64,000 nt of DNA from Portulaca oleracea. Taxonomy: Eukaryota > Streptophyta > Magnoliopsida > Caryophyllales > Portulacaceae. Positions 1 through 10,063 of this stretch are shown piece by piece. Under the pieces are notes generated by a model. It was not told the DNA's origin, searched no databases, and worked only from the letters and a program-made list of their open reading frames with translations. The first letter of the stretch is position 1. Each line of letters begins with the position of its first letter. The position numbers and the translations under genes are program-made. The stretch spans positions 23,250,669 to 23,314,668 of the forward strand of contig CM055886.1 in the NCBI GenBank assembly GCA_029582165.1, written 5' to 3'.

Positions 1-142
1 TAATAATAATAATAGTATTAACATACTATAATAATACGTAATTAATAACAATAATAATGATAATAACAACATATATATATTTATATATGTAGTTCAGTTT
101 ATTAAGTTGATTTTTTTTTTTATTTGCAAAGTTTCATATAAT
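1..142. other. AT-rich flank with short TAA repeats
   Basis: Simple AT-rich sequence that begins with TAA trinucleotide repeats. No gene or element end is visible. It probably belongs to, or flanks, the left part of the CACTA-like element described next. Confidence 0.5.
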
Positions 143-286
143 GGCGTCAGTTTAAAATCTTACGCAAGTTGGCGTTAGTTTTGGCCATTATACTGACGCC
201 AATGGGCGTCACTTTTGCCAGTATAACTGACGCCTTATGCAAATTTACTAAATGGCGTAAGTTTTTTTCCCCAAAACTCACGCCAC
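143..286. repeat. CACTA-type subterminal repeats, left part
   Basis: At least seven copies of a GGCGTCAG-like motif occur in both orientations (143, 172, 193, 205, 225, 253, 277). Iterated short motifs in both orientations are typical of the subterminal regions of CACTA (En/Spm) transposons, where the transposase binds. The same motif family recurs at 18457-18790, on the far side of the large LTR retrotransposon. I infer that both belong to one element that was split. The left terminal inverted repeat is not visible and may lie outside the window. Confidence 0.6.
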
Positions 287-297
287 CTTTCACTACC

Positions 298-305
298 TAT
301 ATAAA
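298..305 (+). promoter_or_regulatory. TATA box next to the subterminal repeats
   Basis: TATATAAA follows the GGCGTCAG repeats directly and is followed by a pyrimidine-rich leader-like stretch (320-400). This fits the promoter of a CACTA element gene. No long coding frame follows before the microsatellite, so the gene is absent or was cut off. Confidence 0.4.
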
Positions 306-675
306 CTCAACAATGTGATTTCTTTCCCTCCGAAAAATTTTTCCCTCTTCATTCTTCACTTTCTCCCCTCAAAATTTTCCCTCAATTTCTTTCCCTCTCA
401 AAAATTTTAGTTGAATTTTTGATGAAGTTGATGATGTTTGAAGATTAATGATTGAATATTGAAGATTATTAAAGATTGAAGAATGAAGAATGAAGTGTGT
501 ATATTTAATATGAAATTTTAAGTTTAGGACACATATGTTTTTTTAGTATCCTATTAATTAGAACAAACAATATTAATAAAGTTGTATTGTATATTTTTTA
601 GATTGTTTAATGTTCAAACAGAATATGTTTTAATAGTTTGTTTATTAATTTTTAAATTTGTTATTTTAGTGATTA
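306..675. other. Non-coding, possible leader of the split element
   Basis: A CT-rich stretch is followed by AT-rich sequence with short GAAGATTGAAGAATGAAG-type repeats (430-500). No domain-bearing reading frame is visible. The open frame near 582-1001 is only translated microsatellite. Confidence 0.4.
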
Positions 676-752
676 AATTCACTAATTGTATACTATACAT
701 ACATACATACATACATAAATACAAACATACATATATATATATATATACAGAC

Positions 753-847
<95 letters not shown>

Positions 848-881
848 CATAAATATATATGTATATATATATATATGTATA

Positions 882-965
<84 letters not shown>
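676..965. repeat. AT/ATAC microsatellite
   Basis: Long (AT)n tract with embedded ATAC runs. It is the left flank of the Tat-like insertion. The right flank (18215-18256) is also (AT)n, so the retrotransposon inserted into a microsatellite. This also makes its 5-bp target duplication impossible to define. Confidence 0.9.
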
Positions 966-968
<3 letters not shown>

Positions 969-2532
969 GACCGAGAAAATCCCGTTGGTGTCCTCATGTA
1001 ATGGCAGTCGAAAAGGTATCTTTTCTTTTAGAAGATTCGCTTGAATTTCCGTTTAAATAAATTAAAACTAAAATTTAAATAATCTCCTTTTTTTTAGATT
1101 TTATTAAAATTTGAGAATTTTATTAATTGAAAGTAAAGAAAATAAAAGAAAAACAAAAGAAACGAAAAAAAGAGAAATGCAGAGCCGGGACTGGCTTGGG
1201 ATGATTCTTGTAGCAATACTGCAGTATTGTGAGCCAATAACCCCAAAAAGGGTCCGGCACGAAATCGGTCCGAGGCGCTGGACCGGAATACCGCCGAGTT
1301 TTCCGCTTGTCCCGCCGGATCTGCTTTCAGACAGAAAAAAAAAACTAAAAATAAAATAAGGGCTCGGGATGATTTACTGTAGCAATACCTGCAGGTATTG
1401 TGAGTCAGTGACCCCGAAAAAAGGGTCCCGGGCCTGGAAATCAGATCCGAGGCGCGGGACTGGCCGGAATACCGCCAGGTATTCCGCTTGTCCCGGCCTC
1501 GGGATCTGTTTCCGAGACAGAGAAAAAAAACTGAAAATAAAATCCTTTTTTTTAAAAAAAAAAAAAGCTTTCCGAAACAGAAAATAAAATACGAAGGGAA
1601 AAAAATAAAAGCGAGAAGAAATAAAAAAAAGGAAAAAAAGGAAGAAGAGTCGCCAATTAATTTTTGAGCGAGAATTAATAAACTCAAGAAACAAGACTCC
1701 ACAAACCACGAATCACGAGATTCGGATCCGGGGGTAAGGTTACGAATTGGGGAATAAAAATTCCCGAATCCTCCTTTTCAACGAACGGACTTTACTAAAC
1801 CGGTTAAATAAAAATGAAGAAGAAGAGGAGAGAAGAAGAGAGTAGAACGGAGTATTAATTAGTGTAATTAGTGTTATTTAGTTACATACAAATGCCATAA
1901 TAAGACAAAAACTAAATACAAGAAATAAAAAGAATTGAACAAGAACGTACCTTTATTTACAAGCAATCCAAATTATTTAGGTCGAGTTTAGGATTAACTC
2001 ATGTTACAAGATAATATGAATAAATGATAGAGAAAGAAAATAAAATGCCAATTAAGTGTATGCAAGATGAGAGAAATATAGAGGGAGAAGAGAATGTGAA
2101 ATCACCAAGTGTCAATACGCCAGGGTGATTTCGGTGTAGAGTGAAAGGGAGAATAGTTGGGGTTTTTATAGGAGAAACGAGGGTTGAGATTTTAGGTCAA
2201 AATGAGGGGAAAAATACGGCATAATACCGCCAAGTATCAGGCCCGGCTGCGCGAAAAAATAGGTCATGGCACGCTTCCTGAGGCGGATGGAGGCACCCCG
2301 GGTTGGGCAGAACCCGCCCACGATAACTGACGGTATGTGGGCTGGATCCTGCCCAGCCCAGCTCGCTTCCGCCTCGGGCCGCGTGCCAAGCAAGATTGGG
2401 CTGATTTTTTTTGTGTTTTATTTTTTTCTTTTTGCATTCACTTTCTTTGGCATTTTTATAAAATAAAATAAAGATAAAATTAAATTAAAAAAATAAAATT
2501 ACAAAATTATGAGACACTTTTTGGGTGTCACA
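966..2532 (-). repeat. 3' LTR of the Tat-like element
   Basis: On the plus strand it starts TGGGACC and ends GGTGTCACA. It matches 16652-18214 along its length. It contains several short palindromes: CAATACTGCAGTATTG (1214-1229), CAATACCTGCAGGTATTG (1383-1400) and GGAATACC-GCCA-GGTATTCC (1466-1485). The remaining open frames in it are low-complexity and overlap on both strands. Confidence 0.88.
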
Positions 2533-2548
2533 GTTAGCCCCCATTTTG
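2533..2548 (-). other. Polypurine tract
   Basis: Directly inside the left LTR the minus strand reads AAAATGGGGGCTAAC, a purine-rich tract in the place expected for plus-strand priming next to a 3' LTR. It agrees with the minus-strand orientation. Confidence 0.6.
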
Positions 2549-2634
2549 ATCGTGTCTGAGTAAGACGATGATCAAAGTATAGCTTGGAGGTCTTCGATCT
2601 TTCTTGATGTCGTTCAATCTTTCCCGACGTCGTT

Positions 2635-3100
2635 GAAATGTAGCTCAGTCTCTCCCGATGTCGTTGAAATGTAGCTCAGTCTTTCCCGATGTCGTTGAAA
2701 TGTAGCTCGGTCTCTCCCGATGTCGTTGAAATGTAGCTCCGTCTCTCCCGATGTCGTTGAAATGTAGCTCAGTCTTTCCCGATGTCGTTGAAATGTAGCT
2801 CAGTCTTTCCCGATGTCGTTGAAATGTAACTCAGTCTCTCCCGATGTCGTTGAAAATGTAGCTCAGTCTTTCCCAATGTCGTTGAAATGTAGCTCAGTCT
2901 CTCCCGATGTCGTTGAAATGTAGCTCAGTTTTTCCCAATGTCATTTAAATGTAGCTCAGACTTTCCCGATGTCGTTGAAAATGTAGCTCAGTCTTTCCCG
3001 ATGTCGTTGAAATGTAGCTTAGTCTTTCCCGATGTCGCTCATTCTTTTGTTGAAGATTATACAAAATTGAAAATGTAGCTCAGTCTTTCCCGAGTTATAT
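2635..3100. repeat. 31-bp tandem repeat array
   Basis: About 13 near-contiguous copies of a 31-32 bp unit of the type TAGCTCAGTCTTTCCCGATG followed by TCGTTGAAATG, plus one displaced copy at about 3077. The array lies in the 3' untranslated part of the Tat-like element, beside its polypurine tract. Tandem arrays in the variable 3' region of Tat/Ogre elements are known and can seed satellites. There are no unique spacers between units, so it is not a CRISPR. Confidence 0.92.
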
Positions 3101-3133
3101 AGAAATTATATTTCCATATTTTCTCTTGAAAAT

Positions 3134-3160
3134 AATATATATATATATATATATATATAT
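3134..3160. repeat. AT microsatellite
   Basis: Uninterrupted AT dinucleotide run just after the 31-bp array. Confidence 0.9.
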
Positions 3161-3419
3161 TTTGTTTTTATTTTTATTTATTATAAGAGTATTAAAACAA
3201 AAGAAGTTTTAAATTCTCCTCATAATAATTTCCCGGTTAATGCATGTTAGGCCGGTCAAGGGAGTATTTAATTGGGTTTTAAGATGGGCAGGTGGGAAGT
3301 TTGAGAAGATGGGTGAATGGTCTTTAAAAAGGGGAGCACCCTTATCCATATACTTTCATCAACACTTCCATTCTCTACTTCCTCACTCACTCTTTCTCTC
3401 TCTAAAATCCCGAGTAACC

Positions 3420-4085
3420 AGCCCTTACCGGGTGATCATACCGCCAAGTGTGGCATTATCCGAGCCCCCACCTCGGTTTTCACGTCTCCTTGCCACCGGT
3501 GTACCTCGATTTTCCCCACCAGATCCAGGAACTTGACCGGAGCCACAGAATAACGCCAGGTATTCGTCTCCTTTTTACTGGTTTTTTCGGAGTTTAGATC
3601 TGAAATTTTCTGCCGGAACGGACACCATACCGCCAGGTATGGTCTCGGGTTCAGACCCGAGCTTGACCCACTGACTTGCCGGAATTTTGCTAAAACGGGC
3701 ACCATACCGCCGGGTATGGTCTCGGGTCGACGAGCTTGACCCATCGCTTGTCTTGAATTTCATTGAACGGGCACCATACCGCCTGGTATGGTCTCGGGTT
3801 CAAACCCGAGCTTGACCCACTGTCTTGCCGGAATTCTGCTGAAACGGACACCATATCGCCTGGTATTTGCTCATTTCTGAGTTTTCAGATTTGAATTTTT
3901 AAGCTGACTTTCGCTCGAGTCTCAGAATTTGAACTCGGAAAGTCGTCGAAACCCGGACCATACCTGGTGGTATAGCCTGGTTCAGACTCGGGAAGGACCC
4001 AGACTCGTTCTCGGATTTCCTTTTGCGCGGTCTGTGGGAGACCCATACCTCTCGGTATGGGCTCGTGTTCAAACACGAGGCTGAC
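3420..4085. repeat. Tandem hairpin units (CCATACC-loop-GGTATGG plus CTCGGGTTC stem)
   Basis: Imperfect tandem units of roughly 75-100 bp, each with two neighbouring palindromes. The first type reads CCATACC-GCCA-GGTATGG (3625-3642, 3702-3719, 3774-3791, 4042-4061). The second reads CTCGGGTTCAGACCCGAG (3644-3661, 3793-3810). At 4062-4079 the second stem reads CTCGTGTTCAAACACGAG: both arms have changed together so the pairing is kept. The loop of the first stem varies (GCCA, GCCG, GCCT, TCTC). The region is non-coding and lies inside the Tat-like element. The second stem also resembles a tRNA T-arm or Pol III B box, but no tRNA surrounds it. Confidence 0.85.
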
Positions 4086-4455
4086 TCGCTCCGGTTTTCG
4101 GGTCAGATTTCGTACAACCCGGGGTAGCTCCCATGCTTGTTTGCATGGTTTCGGGTCTGGGTCTTGGTTCTAGTTTGGGAATTTTACTTTGTCCCATCTT
4201 CTCAAAGGTGGTAAATGGATGGGTAGCTCGATGGACAAAGGTTCGAACTAATGGAGGTGGACTAAATGGTCTATGGACGGAGCACCATGTCTCGTGGGTT
4301 AATCTCATAAGGGAAGAGATGGTCAAATAGATATGGTTTGATGGATTTAGGTATGAAGGGTGATCCATGTCTGATGGGAAAAGGTGGGTGTGCTTTGGTG
4401 ACAGAAATCTGACAGCTTGTCAGTGTCATTAGAGACCAAGGTTTCCTCTCCTTTT

Positions 4456-5250
4456 TGTTAGATTTTAGGTTGTCTATTTCCTAAATAGATACATATTAAT
4501 TGGCAGAATATGCATAACAATTATAAAACAATCAATCACAACAATTGCAGAGGCTTTAGTAATTATACATGATCGCTAATCCGGCTGATGAAGAGGTTGA
4601 CCTTCAAGATTCCAATGCTGAAATCCACTATTGAAAGTCCACGCAGCACTCCGGGAACCCGACTGCTAGATCGACCCGATCGAGACGAATCTCAATCTAA
4701 GATGTATGTGAGATTGTTTTGGAAACAAATAATGTTTCCTGAAACTGGAACTGCAAAACTAAAAGAGAAAAGAACTCAGGAAATCACCCTAGTATCTCTT
4801 TAAGAGTCTCAGGCAGTTGGTGTGGAATAATCTCTCGCAGAGACCCCTTTATATAGTGTTTAGAAAATCTAGGCAAAGGTTCAAAACCCTAAAGGGCCGA
4901 CTTATCGCAATGGCGCGTTTCTCAGGCCCAACATGGTCCGTGTTGAACTCCAGAAGGTCCATTAATTCGGCCCATGGACACCATGGACCGTGGTGTCTCA
5001 ACACGAACCGTGTTGGGCTGATTTCTCACAGAAATCAGTTTCCAACTTTTCTAAACGTAATACAATATTACTTAGGTTACTTACATTGTTCCAGGGCACT
5101 GACTTGTGTGACCCAGTAGGACCAAATAATATAGTTGTAATTAAACATATTTAATTACTAATTATAGAGGTCTCTAGCAAGACATATAATTACTATATCA
5201 CTTTGGTTTAATCTTCGTGTATATCGAACATTGTCGGGACATTCCCAACA
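4456..5250 (-). repeat. 3' LTR of Copia A
   Basis: TGTTAG...CCAACA on the plus strand, 795 bp. It is 57 bp shorter than its partner, mainly because palindromic AACACGG-type units present at 13040-13160 are missing near 4930-5020. This looks like recombination or slippage between the repeated units. Confidence 0.95.
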
Positions 5251-5262
5251 ATCTCCCACTTG
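5251..5262 (-). other. Polypurine tract of Copia A
   Basis: The minus strand reads CAAGTGGGAGAT directly before the 3' LTR, as expected for plus-strand priming. Confidence 0.75.
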
Positions 5263-6058
5263 TTCCACAAGTGTTCGATTCTTTGAATTCCCTTGTCACT
5301 TACTGTCTCATGTTCAGATAAGGTAAGATGATGCCATCCTTACGTAAGACCCGAAACGTTCCTCGATCTCCGAGTTTAGACTTTGAAAAGCAGATGATCA
5401 ACTATTGATTCAACTGAGCTCGGCCAAGCATTTTCAGTCCAATCTCACCGAGTGGCCAATAAGACAATTGTCCCTAATAGGGAGGACAATTCCATCTTGT
5501 TCAGACACACATTCTCACATGATCCAACTGTAACCCAAACACCGCCTTTATAGCCTACTGTTACGAAAGGTGTTTGACGCGCTCCAAAGTCACAGCAGAT
5601 CATGCAGTATGTGTACTGAACTCAAGATTCAAGAATTTTGAGTGGTGAGAGCTCCTATGACAATTCCCAACTTAAAGAGCTCCCACTACGGGTCAATTCG
5701 GTAGTTATTCTCAATAATACCCATGTGATTGAGTTATGATGTCATCACATCACTATGATCACGAAACTTGATCATCACCTCAATCCTACATGCTAATTGT
5801 GTTGGTATTATCACTGTTCCTACGTTTAATACAATTAGGAAACAGGTCGACTATCGACCATGATTAGCATCATCAAGTTCACTAATGGGGTTTCAGAAAT
5901 CAGACCTCATTTGATTCCCATTTTGAATTCGCTAACCCTTTTGGACATTTACATAATTCTAAACCACAATTTATGTAAAGTTTGAATTTATTTATAAATG
6001 ATGAATAAATAACTAAAGCCATGAGCCATCTAATGTTCAAAAATGTAATTTAATAACA

Positions 6059-7570
6059 TCATTCAAGATGTCTAATTCCTATTGCATGAGTAAGACCTTC
6101 ATACTTCGCTTGCGACATGGGTTTAGTAAGCATATCGGCGACGTTCTCATCCGTATGAACCTTGCACACATTAATATCACCTTCTTCGATGATCTTTCGA
6201 ATGATGTGATTCTTTCTGGACACATGCTTAGCTTTGTTGCGTGCTCTAGGTTCCTTTGCTTGAGCAATGGCTCCACTGTTGTCACAGTATAGGTCCACAC
6301 CTTCCGCAATACTAGGCACAACTCCAAGCTCCTCGATGAATTTCTTCACCCACATTGCCTCCTTGGCAGCTTCAGATGCTGCGATGTATTCTGCCTCAGT
6401 TGTAGAATCAGCGACAGTGTTTTGCTTGGAACTCTTCCAGCTCACTGCTCCACCATTTAGACAAAAGACGTATCCAGATTGACTACTGTAGTCATCTTTA
6501 TCCGTCATGAAACTTACATCAGTGTAACCTTTTACACTTAGCTGTCTCTCACCTCCATAGACCAAGGACAGCTCCTTAGTTCTATTCAGATACTTAAGTA
6601 TGTTGTTCACAACAATCCAGTGTTTCTCACCAGGGTTGGCTTGAAACCTGCTCCACATACTTAAAGCAAAAGCTATATCTGGCCTTGTACATCTCATAGC
6701 ATACATTATATACCCTACATCCGAGACATAAGGTATATTTTTCATCATTTCCTGGTCTTCAGATGTCTGAGGACAATCTGTTTTACCAAGTGATGTGCTA
6801 TGAACCATGGGAATGAATCCCTTCTTGGAATTCTGCATGTTGAACCGATTCAACACCTTATCAATATAAGTTGTTTGATTCAATGCAATCAAACACTTTG
6901 ATCTATCTCTATAGATCTTTACTCCAAGAATGTACTGGGCCTCACCGAGATCCTTCATTTGGAAATTCTTTCTAAGCCAAATCTTACAAGACTCTAGCAT
7001 AGGAATGTCGTTTCCAATGAGGAGTATATCATCCACATACAGAACCAGAAAGACTATTTTGCTCCCACTGAGTTTTCTATAAACACAAGGCTCTTCTTCA
7101 TTTTTCAAGAAACCAAACTCTTTGATTACTTGATTAAACCGTTGATTCCAACTCCTTGAAGCTTGCTTGAGGCCATAAATGGCCCTCTGCAGCTTACAGA
7201 CCTTCCCAAAACCTTTAGGATCTTCAAAACCCTCAGGTTGTGTCATATACACTTCCTCTTCTAGAATTCCATTCAAGAATGCAGTCTTGACGTCCATTTG
7301 CCATATTTCATAGTCATACCATGCAACTATGGCAAGAAGTATCCTGATAGATTCAAAAGCCGCTAATGGGGAGAAGGTCTCTTCATAGTCAATACCATGA
7401 ATTTGAGTGAAACCTTTTGCCACCAGCCGTGCTTTGTAAACACTAGGTTTACCATCCATGTCGGTTTTCACTTTGAAGACCCACTTGTTTCTGATGGCTC
7501 TAGCGCCCTCAGGCAAGTCAACCATGGTCCAAACCTTGTTTTCGTACATGGAGTCTATCTCGGTTTTCAT
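6059..7570 (-). CDS. Copia A reverse transcriptase and RNase H (503-codon frame of a broken polyprotein)
   Basis: This copies retrotransposon RNA into DNA. The RT domain begins near the first residue with the conserved KWVFKVKTDMDG and ARLVAKGFTQ blocks. The catalytic YVDD is at about 7030. RNase H follows, with TEAEY, LYCDNSGA and a histidine-containing C-terminal block, as usual for Copia RNase H. The frame is intact here but is out of register with the integrase frame upstream. Residues from 7571 to 7764 that should join the two lie in other frames, so the original polyprotein start is not this methionine. The carboxy end at 6059 lies about 0.8 kb from the 3' LTR. Confidence 0.93.
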   Translation of the reverse strand: MKTEIDSMYENKVWTMVDLPEGARAIRNKWVFKVKTDMDGKPSVYKARLVAKGFTQIHGIDYEETFSPLAAFESIRILLAIVAWYDYEIWQMDVKTAFLNGILEEEVYMTQPEGFEDPKGFGKVCKLQRAIYGLKQASRSWNQRFNQVIKEFGFLKNEEEPCVYRKLSGSKIVFLVLYVDDILLIGNDIPMLESCKIWLRKNFQMKDLGEAQYILGVKIYRDRSKCLIALNQTTYIDKVLNRFNMQNSKKGFIPMVHSTSLGKTDCPQTSEDQEMMKNIPYVSDVGYIMYAMRCTRPDIAFALSMWSRFQANPGEKHWIVVNNILKYLNRTKELSLVYGGERQLSVKGYTDVSFMTDKDDYSSQSGYVFCLNGGAVSWKSSKQNTVADSTTEAEYIAASEAAKEAMWVKKFIEELGVVPSIAEGVDLYCDNSGAIAQAKEPRARNKAKHVSRKNHIIRKIIEEGDINVCKVHTDENVADMLTKPMSQAKYEGLTHAIGIRHLE

Positions 7571-7764
7571 GGCTTTGAGCTATTTCTTGGAATCTGGGCT
7601 CGCTAAAGCTTGTTTGTAGGTCTCGGGCTCATCATACTCTACAAAGAATATGTTGATCTCCGATGTCATGAGATAACCGTATCTCTCAGGAGGGCGAATG
7701 TGCCTACTGGACCTACGAAGGGGTATGTCCACATTCCCTACTTCTTCATCTACCTGTCCCCCGA

Positions 7765-8475
7765 CTACTGTTCATCATCCCTTTCTTGTTGAGGATCAAC
7801 AGAGATTGGAATGCAAGTAGTGGTGACGGGGTATGGGATAAGATTCGAAGTGGTTTGTAGCTCTTGAACGTCATCAAGTTCAATTTCTCTCCCACTATTT
7901 CTCTTAGAGACAAACTCGTTCTCTAAGAAGAAAGCATTTCGAGACACAAACACTTTGTTCTCAGAACGGTTGTAGAAGTAATACCCTTTGGTTTCCTTAG
8001 GGTAGCCCACAAAGAAAACCTTTTCAGATCTCGGTGCAAGCTTGCTGTCAGGTAAAACCTTAACATAGGCTTCACATCCCCAAATCTTTAGAAAAGACAG
8101 ACTGGGAACTCTTCCTCTCCATATCTCATATGGTGTCTTTTCAGTAGCTTTAGTCGGAGTCCTATTTAGAATGAGCGATGCAGTTTCAAGAGCATGCCCC
8201 CAAAAGCTAAGTGGTAATTCTGACTCTTCCATCATTGATCGTACCATATCTAATAGGGTGCGATTTCTCCTTTCAGATACTCCATTGTGTTGTGGGGTTC
8301 CTGGAGGAGATAGGTGTGAGACAACCCCACAAGCTTTTAGATGGTTAATGAATTCTTGGCTCAAATATTCTTCACCTCGATCTGATCGAAGAGTTTTTAT
8401 TGTTTTGCCAAGTTGGTTTTGTACTTCATTTTGGAATTCATTGAACTTTTCAAAAGATTCAGATTTATGACGCAT
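7765..8475 (-). CDS. Copia A integrase core fragment
   Basis: Middle and C-terminal integrase. The second catalytic aspartate sits in TLRSDRGEEY and the catalytic glutamate in PQHNGVSERRNR. The tail has the WGCEAYVK and VFFVGYPKETKGY blocks typical of Copia integrase C-termini. It is separated from the preceding frame by a frameshift at about 8485 and ends in a linker of low conservation. The first methionine is internal to the old polyprotein and is not a real start. Confidence 0.9.
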   Translation of the reverse strand: MRHKSESFEKFNEFQNEVQNQLGKTIKTLRSDRGEEYLSQEFINHLKACGVVSHLSPPGTPQHNGVSERRNRTLLDMVRSMMEESELPLSFWGHALETASLILNRTPTKATEKTPYEIWRGRVPSLSFLKIWGCEAYVKVLPDSKLAPRSEKVFFVGYPKETKGYYFYNRSENKVFVSRNAFFLENEFVSKRNSGREIELDDVQELQTTSNLIPYPVTTTCIPISVDPQQERDDEQ

Positions 8476-9827
8476 TAAGTAGATATACCGTATCTACTAA
8501 AGTCATCAGTAAAAGTAATGAAATAGTAGAACCCTCCCCTAACATTAATGCTCATTGGTCCGCATACATCAGTATGTATGAGCCCTAATAAGTCGTTGGC
8601 CCGTTCACCAGTTCCATTAAAAGGTGACTTAGTCATTTTTCCCATCAGACATGCCTCACAAACTTCAAACTTTTCAAAGTTTAGATTTTCCAGAATTCCT
8701 GTACTTTGCAGTTTCTGGATACGGTTCTGATTAATATGACCTAGCTTACAATGCCAAAGGTATGTTTCATTTGAGTCTTTTGTTTTAGCCTTTTTCAATT
8801 CGATGTGACAGATTTGTTTATCTAAATCTAATATGTAGAGGCAATTCATACGAATGCCCGCACCATAAAAGACTCCATTCTTTGTAAATGAAAAACGACC
8901 ATTCGTAATATTAAAAGAATAACCTTCAATCTCAAGTACAGCTACTGAAATTAAATTCTGACTAATAGCGGGAACAAAATAACAATTATTTAGTTTTAAT
9001 ATAAGTCTTGAAGGTAAAGATAAACTATAAGTTCCTACGAAGACAGCCGCAACTCTTTGCCCGTTTCCTGTGCATAAGTTTACTTCATTCTTGTTGACTC
9101 GTCTGCTTCTGCTTAGGCCCTGTACATTTCCACAAATGTGAGCTTCACAACCGGTATCTAATACCCATAAAGTAGAAACAGTAAGATTTATATCGATCAC
9201 ATCTATACCTGACTTGACGACGTTTCCAATCTTCAGATCATCCAAGTAGGTGGGGCAGTTTCTTTTCCAGTGTCCTTTGCCTTTACAATAAAAGCACTCT
9301 TCATCTAGTTTGGGTCCTACTTTAGGTTTGGCTGGGACAACAGTTTTGTTCTTGCCTTTCTTACTTGCGGGTCCTTTCTTGCTCTTGTTAGCCTTCTTGA
9401 ACTTGCCTTTCCCCTTACTTACCACTAGGACATTCGAGTTAGCCTTATGGGCTATCTTAATGTTCCTCTCCGCCGTGACCAACATCACATGAAGATCCAT
9501 TAGAGACTTCTTATGCCCCTGCATGTTGTAGTTCAGTTTGAAGGTGCTGAACCCTTCATGTAATGAGCTAAGAAGAATATCAATAGCTAACTCTAGAGTA
9601 TAGGGGAATCCTAGTCGCTCCATGGACTCAAAAAGACCAATTATCTTCAGCACATGGTGCCCAACGGGCTTGCCAATCTCAAGACGAGTGCGAACAATTT
9701 TCTCATTGATCTGACATCTCTCAATTCGAGCATGTTCTTGAAACATGCTTTTCAGTTGAGTGATTGTTTCATGTGCCTTCTTGTTTTCAAACTGTCTTTG
9801 AAGCTCAGAAGTCATAGTGGCCAACAT
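8475..9827 (-). CDS. Copia A gag C-part, protease and integrase N-part
   Basis: From the N-terminus: gag matrix/capsid-like sequence, a CCHC zinc knuckle CFYCKGKGHWKRNC (about 9255-9297), the aspartic protease with WVLDTGCEAHIC (about 9130-9170), the GAG-pre-integrase block LWHCKLGHINQNRI with a downstream C-x2-C, and the first integrase aspartate in HTDVCGPM. The frame stops early after DDFSRYG because of a frameshift. Coding similarity continues upstream of the first methionine (9828-10063) in broken frames. This is one segment of a gag-pol polyprotein, not a separate gene. Confidence 0.9.
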   Translation of the reverse strand: MLATMTSELQRQFENKKAHETITQLKSMFQEHARIERCQINEKIVRTRLEIGKPVGHHVLKIIGLFESMERLGFPYTLELAIDILLSSLHEGFSTFKLNYNMQGHKKSLMDLHVMLVTAERNIKIAHKANSNVLVVSKGKGKFKKANKSKKGPASKKGKNKTVVPAKPKVGPKLDEECFYCKGKGHWKRNCPTYLDDLKIGNVVKSGIDVIDINLTVSTLWVLDTGCEAHICGNVQGLSRSRRVNKNEVNLCTGNGQRVAAVFVGTYSLSLPSRLILKLNNCYFVPAISQNLISVAVLEIEGYSFNITNGRFSFTKNGVFYGAGIRMNCLYILDLDKQICHIELKKAKTKDSNETYLWHCKLGHINQNRIQKLQSTGILENLNFEKFEVCEACLMGKMTKSPFNGTGERANDLLGLIHTDVCGPMSINVRGGFYYFITFTDDFSRYGIST

Positions 9828-10063
9828 GATACAACTGACTTGGACATCATCATCAGAATGACGCCGCCACTTGTCTTTTTCAGCATGAGTCGCATTTTCT
9901 TTGGGCTTGTTCTTTAAGGCTCTTTCTAGAACATATTCTTTCAGCTCTGCCCTAAGGATAATCCTCAGGTTTCAGTGCCAATCAAGGAAATTGGTCTGTA
10001 GAGTTTCTCTTTTTCCAAAAGAGAACGGAAGTTAACTGTGTTGTTGGTGGGTGTGTTAGACAT
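9828..10063 (-). pseudogene. Copia A gag N-terminus, broken
   Basis: A likely original start codon lies at 10061-10063, beginning MSNTPTNNTVNFRSLL. Near 9960-10000 the expected gag sequence is in another frame and carries an in-frame stop, then continues into the 450-codon frame below. So gag is disrupted by a frameshift and a nonsense codon. Confidence 0.75.

Noticed and set aside
582..1001. Open frames on both strands made of Tyr-Ile repeats
   Set aside because: They are translations of an AT/ATAC microsatellite.
1094..1709. Overlapping open frames on both strands in the Tat-like LTR
   Set aside because: They are low-complexity, lie inside an LTR, have no domain, and are not kept intact in the partner LTR.
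2635..3100. CRISPR-like look of a regular repeat array
   Set aside because: Units are contiguous without spacers, and the context is a plant retrotransposon 3' region.
3644..4079. tRNA genes, because of GGTTCAAACC stems
   Set aside because: No acceptor, D-arm or anticodon arm fits around them; they are simple palindromes in tandem units.
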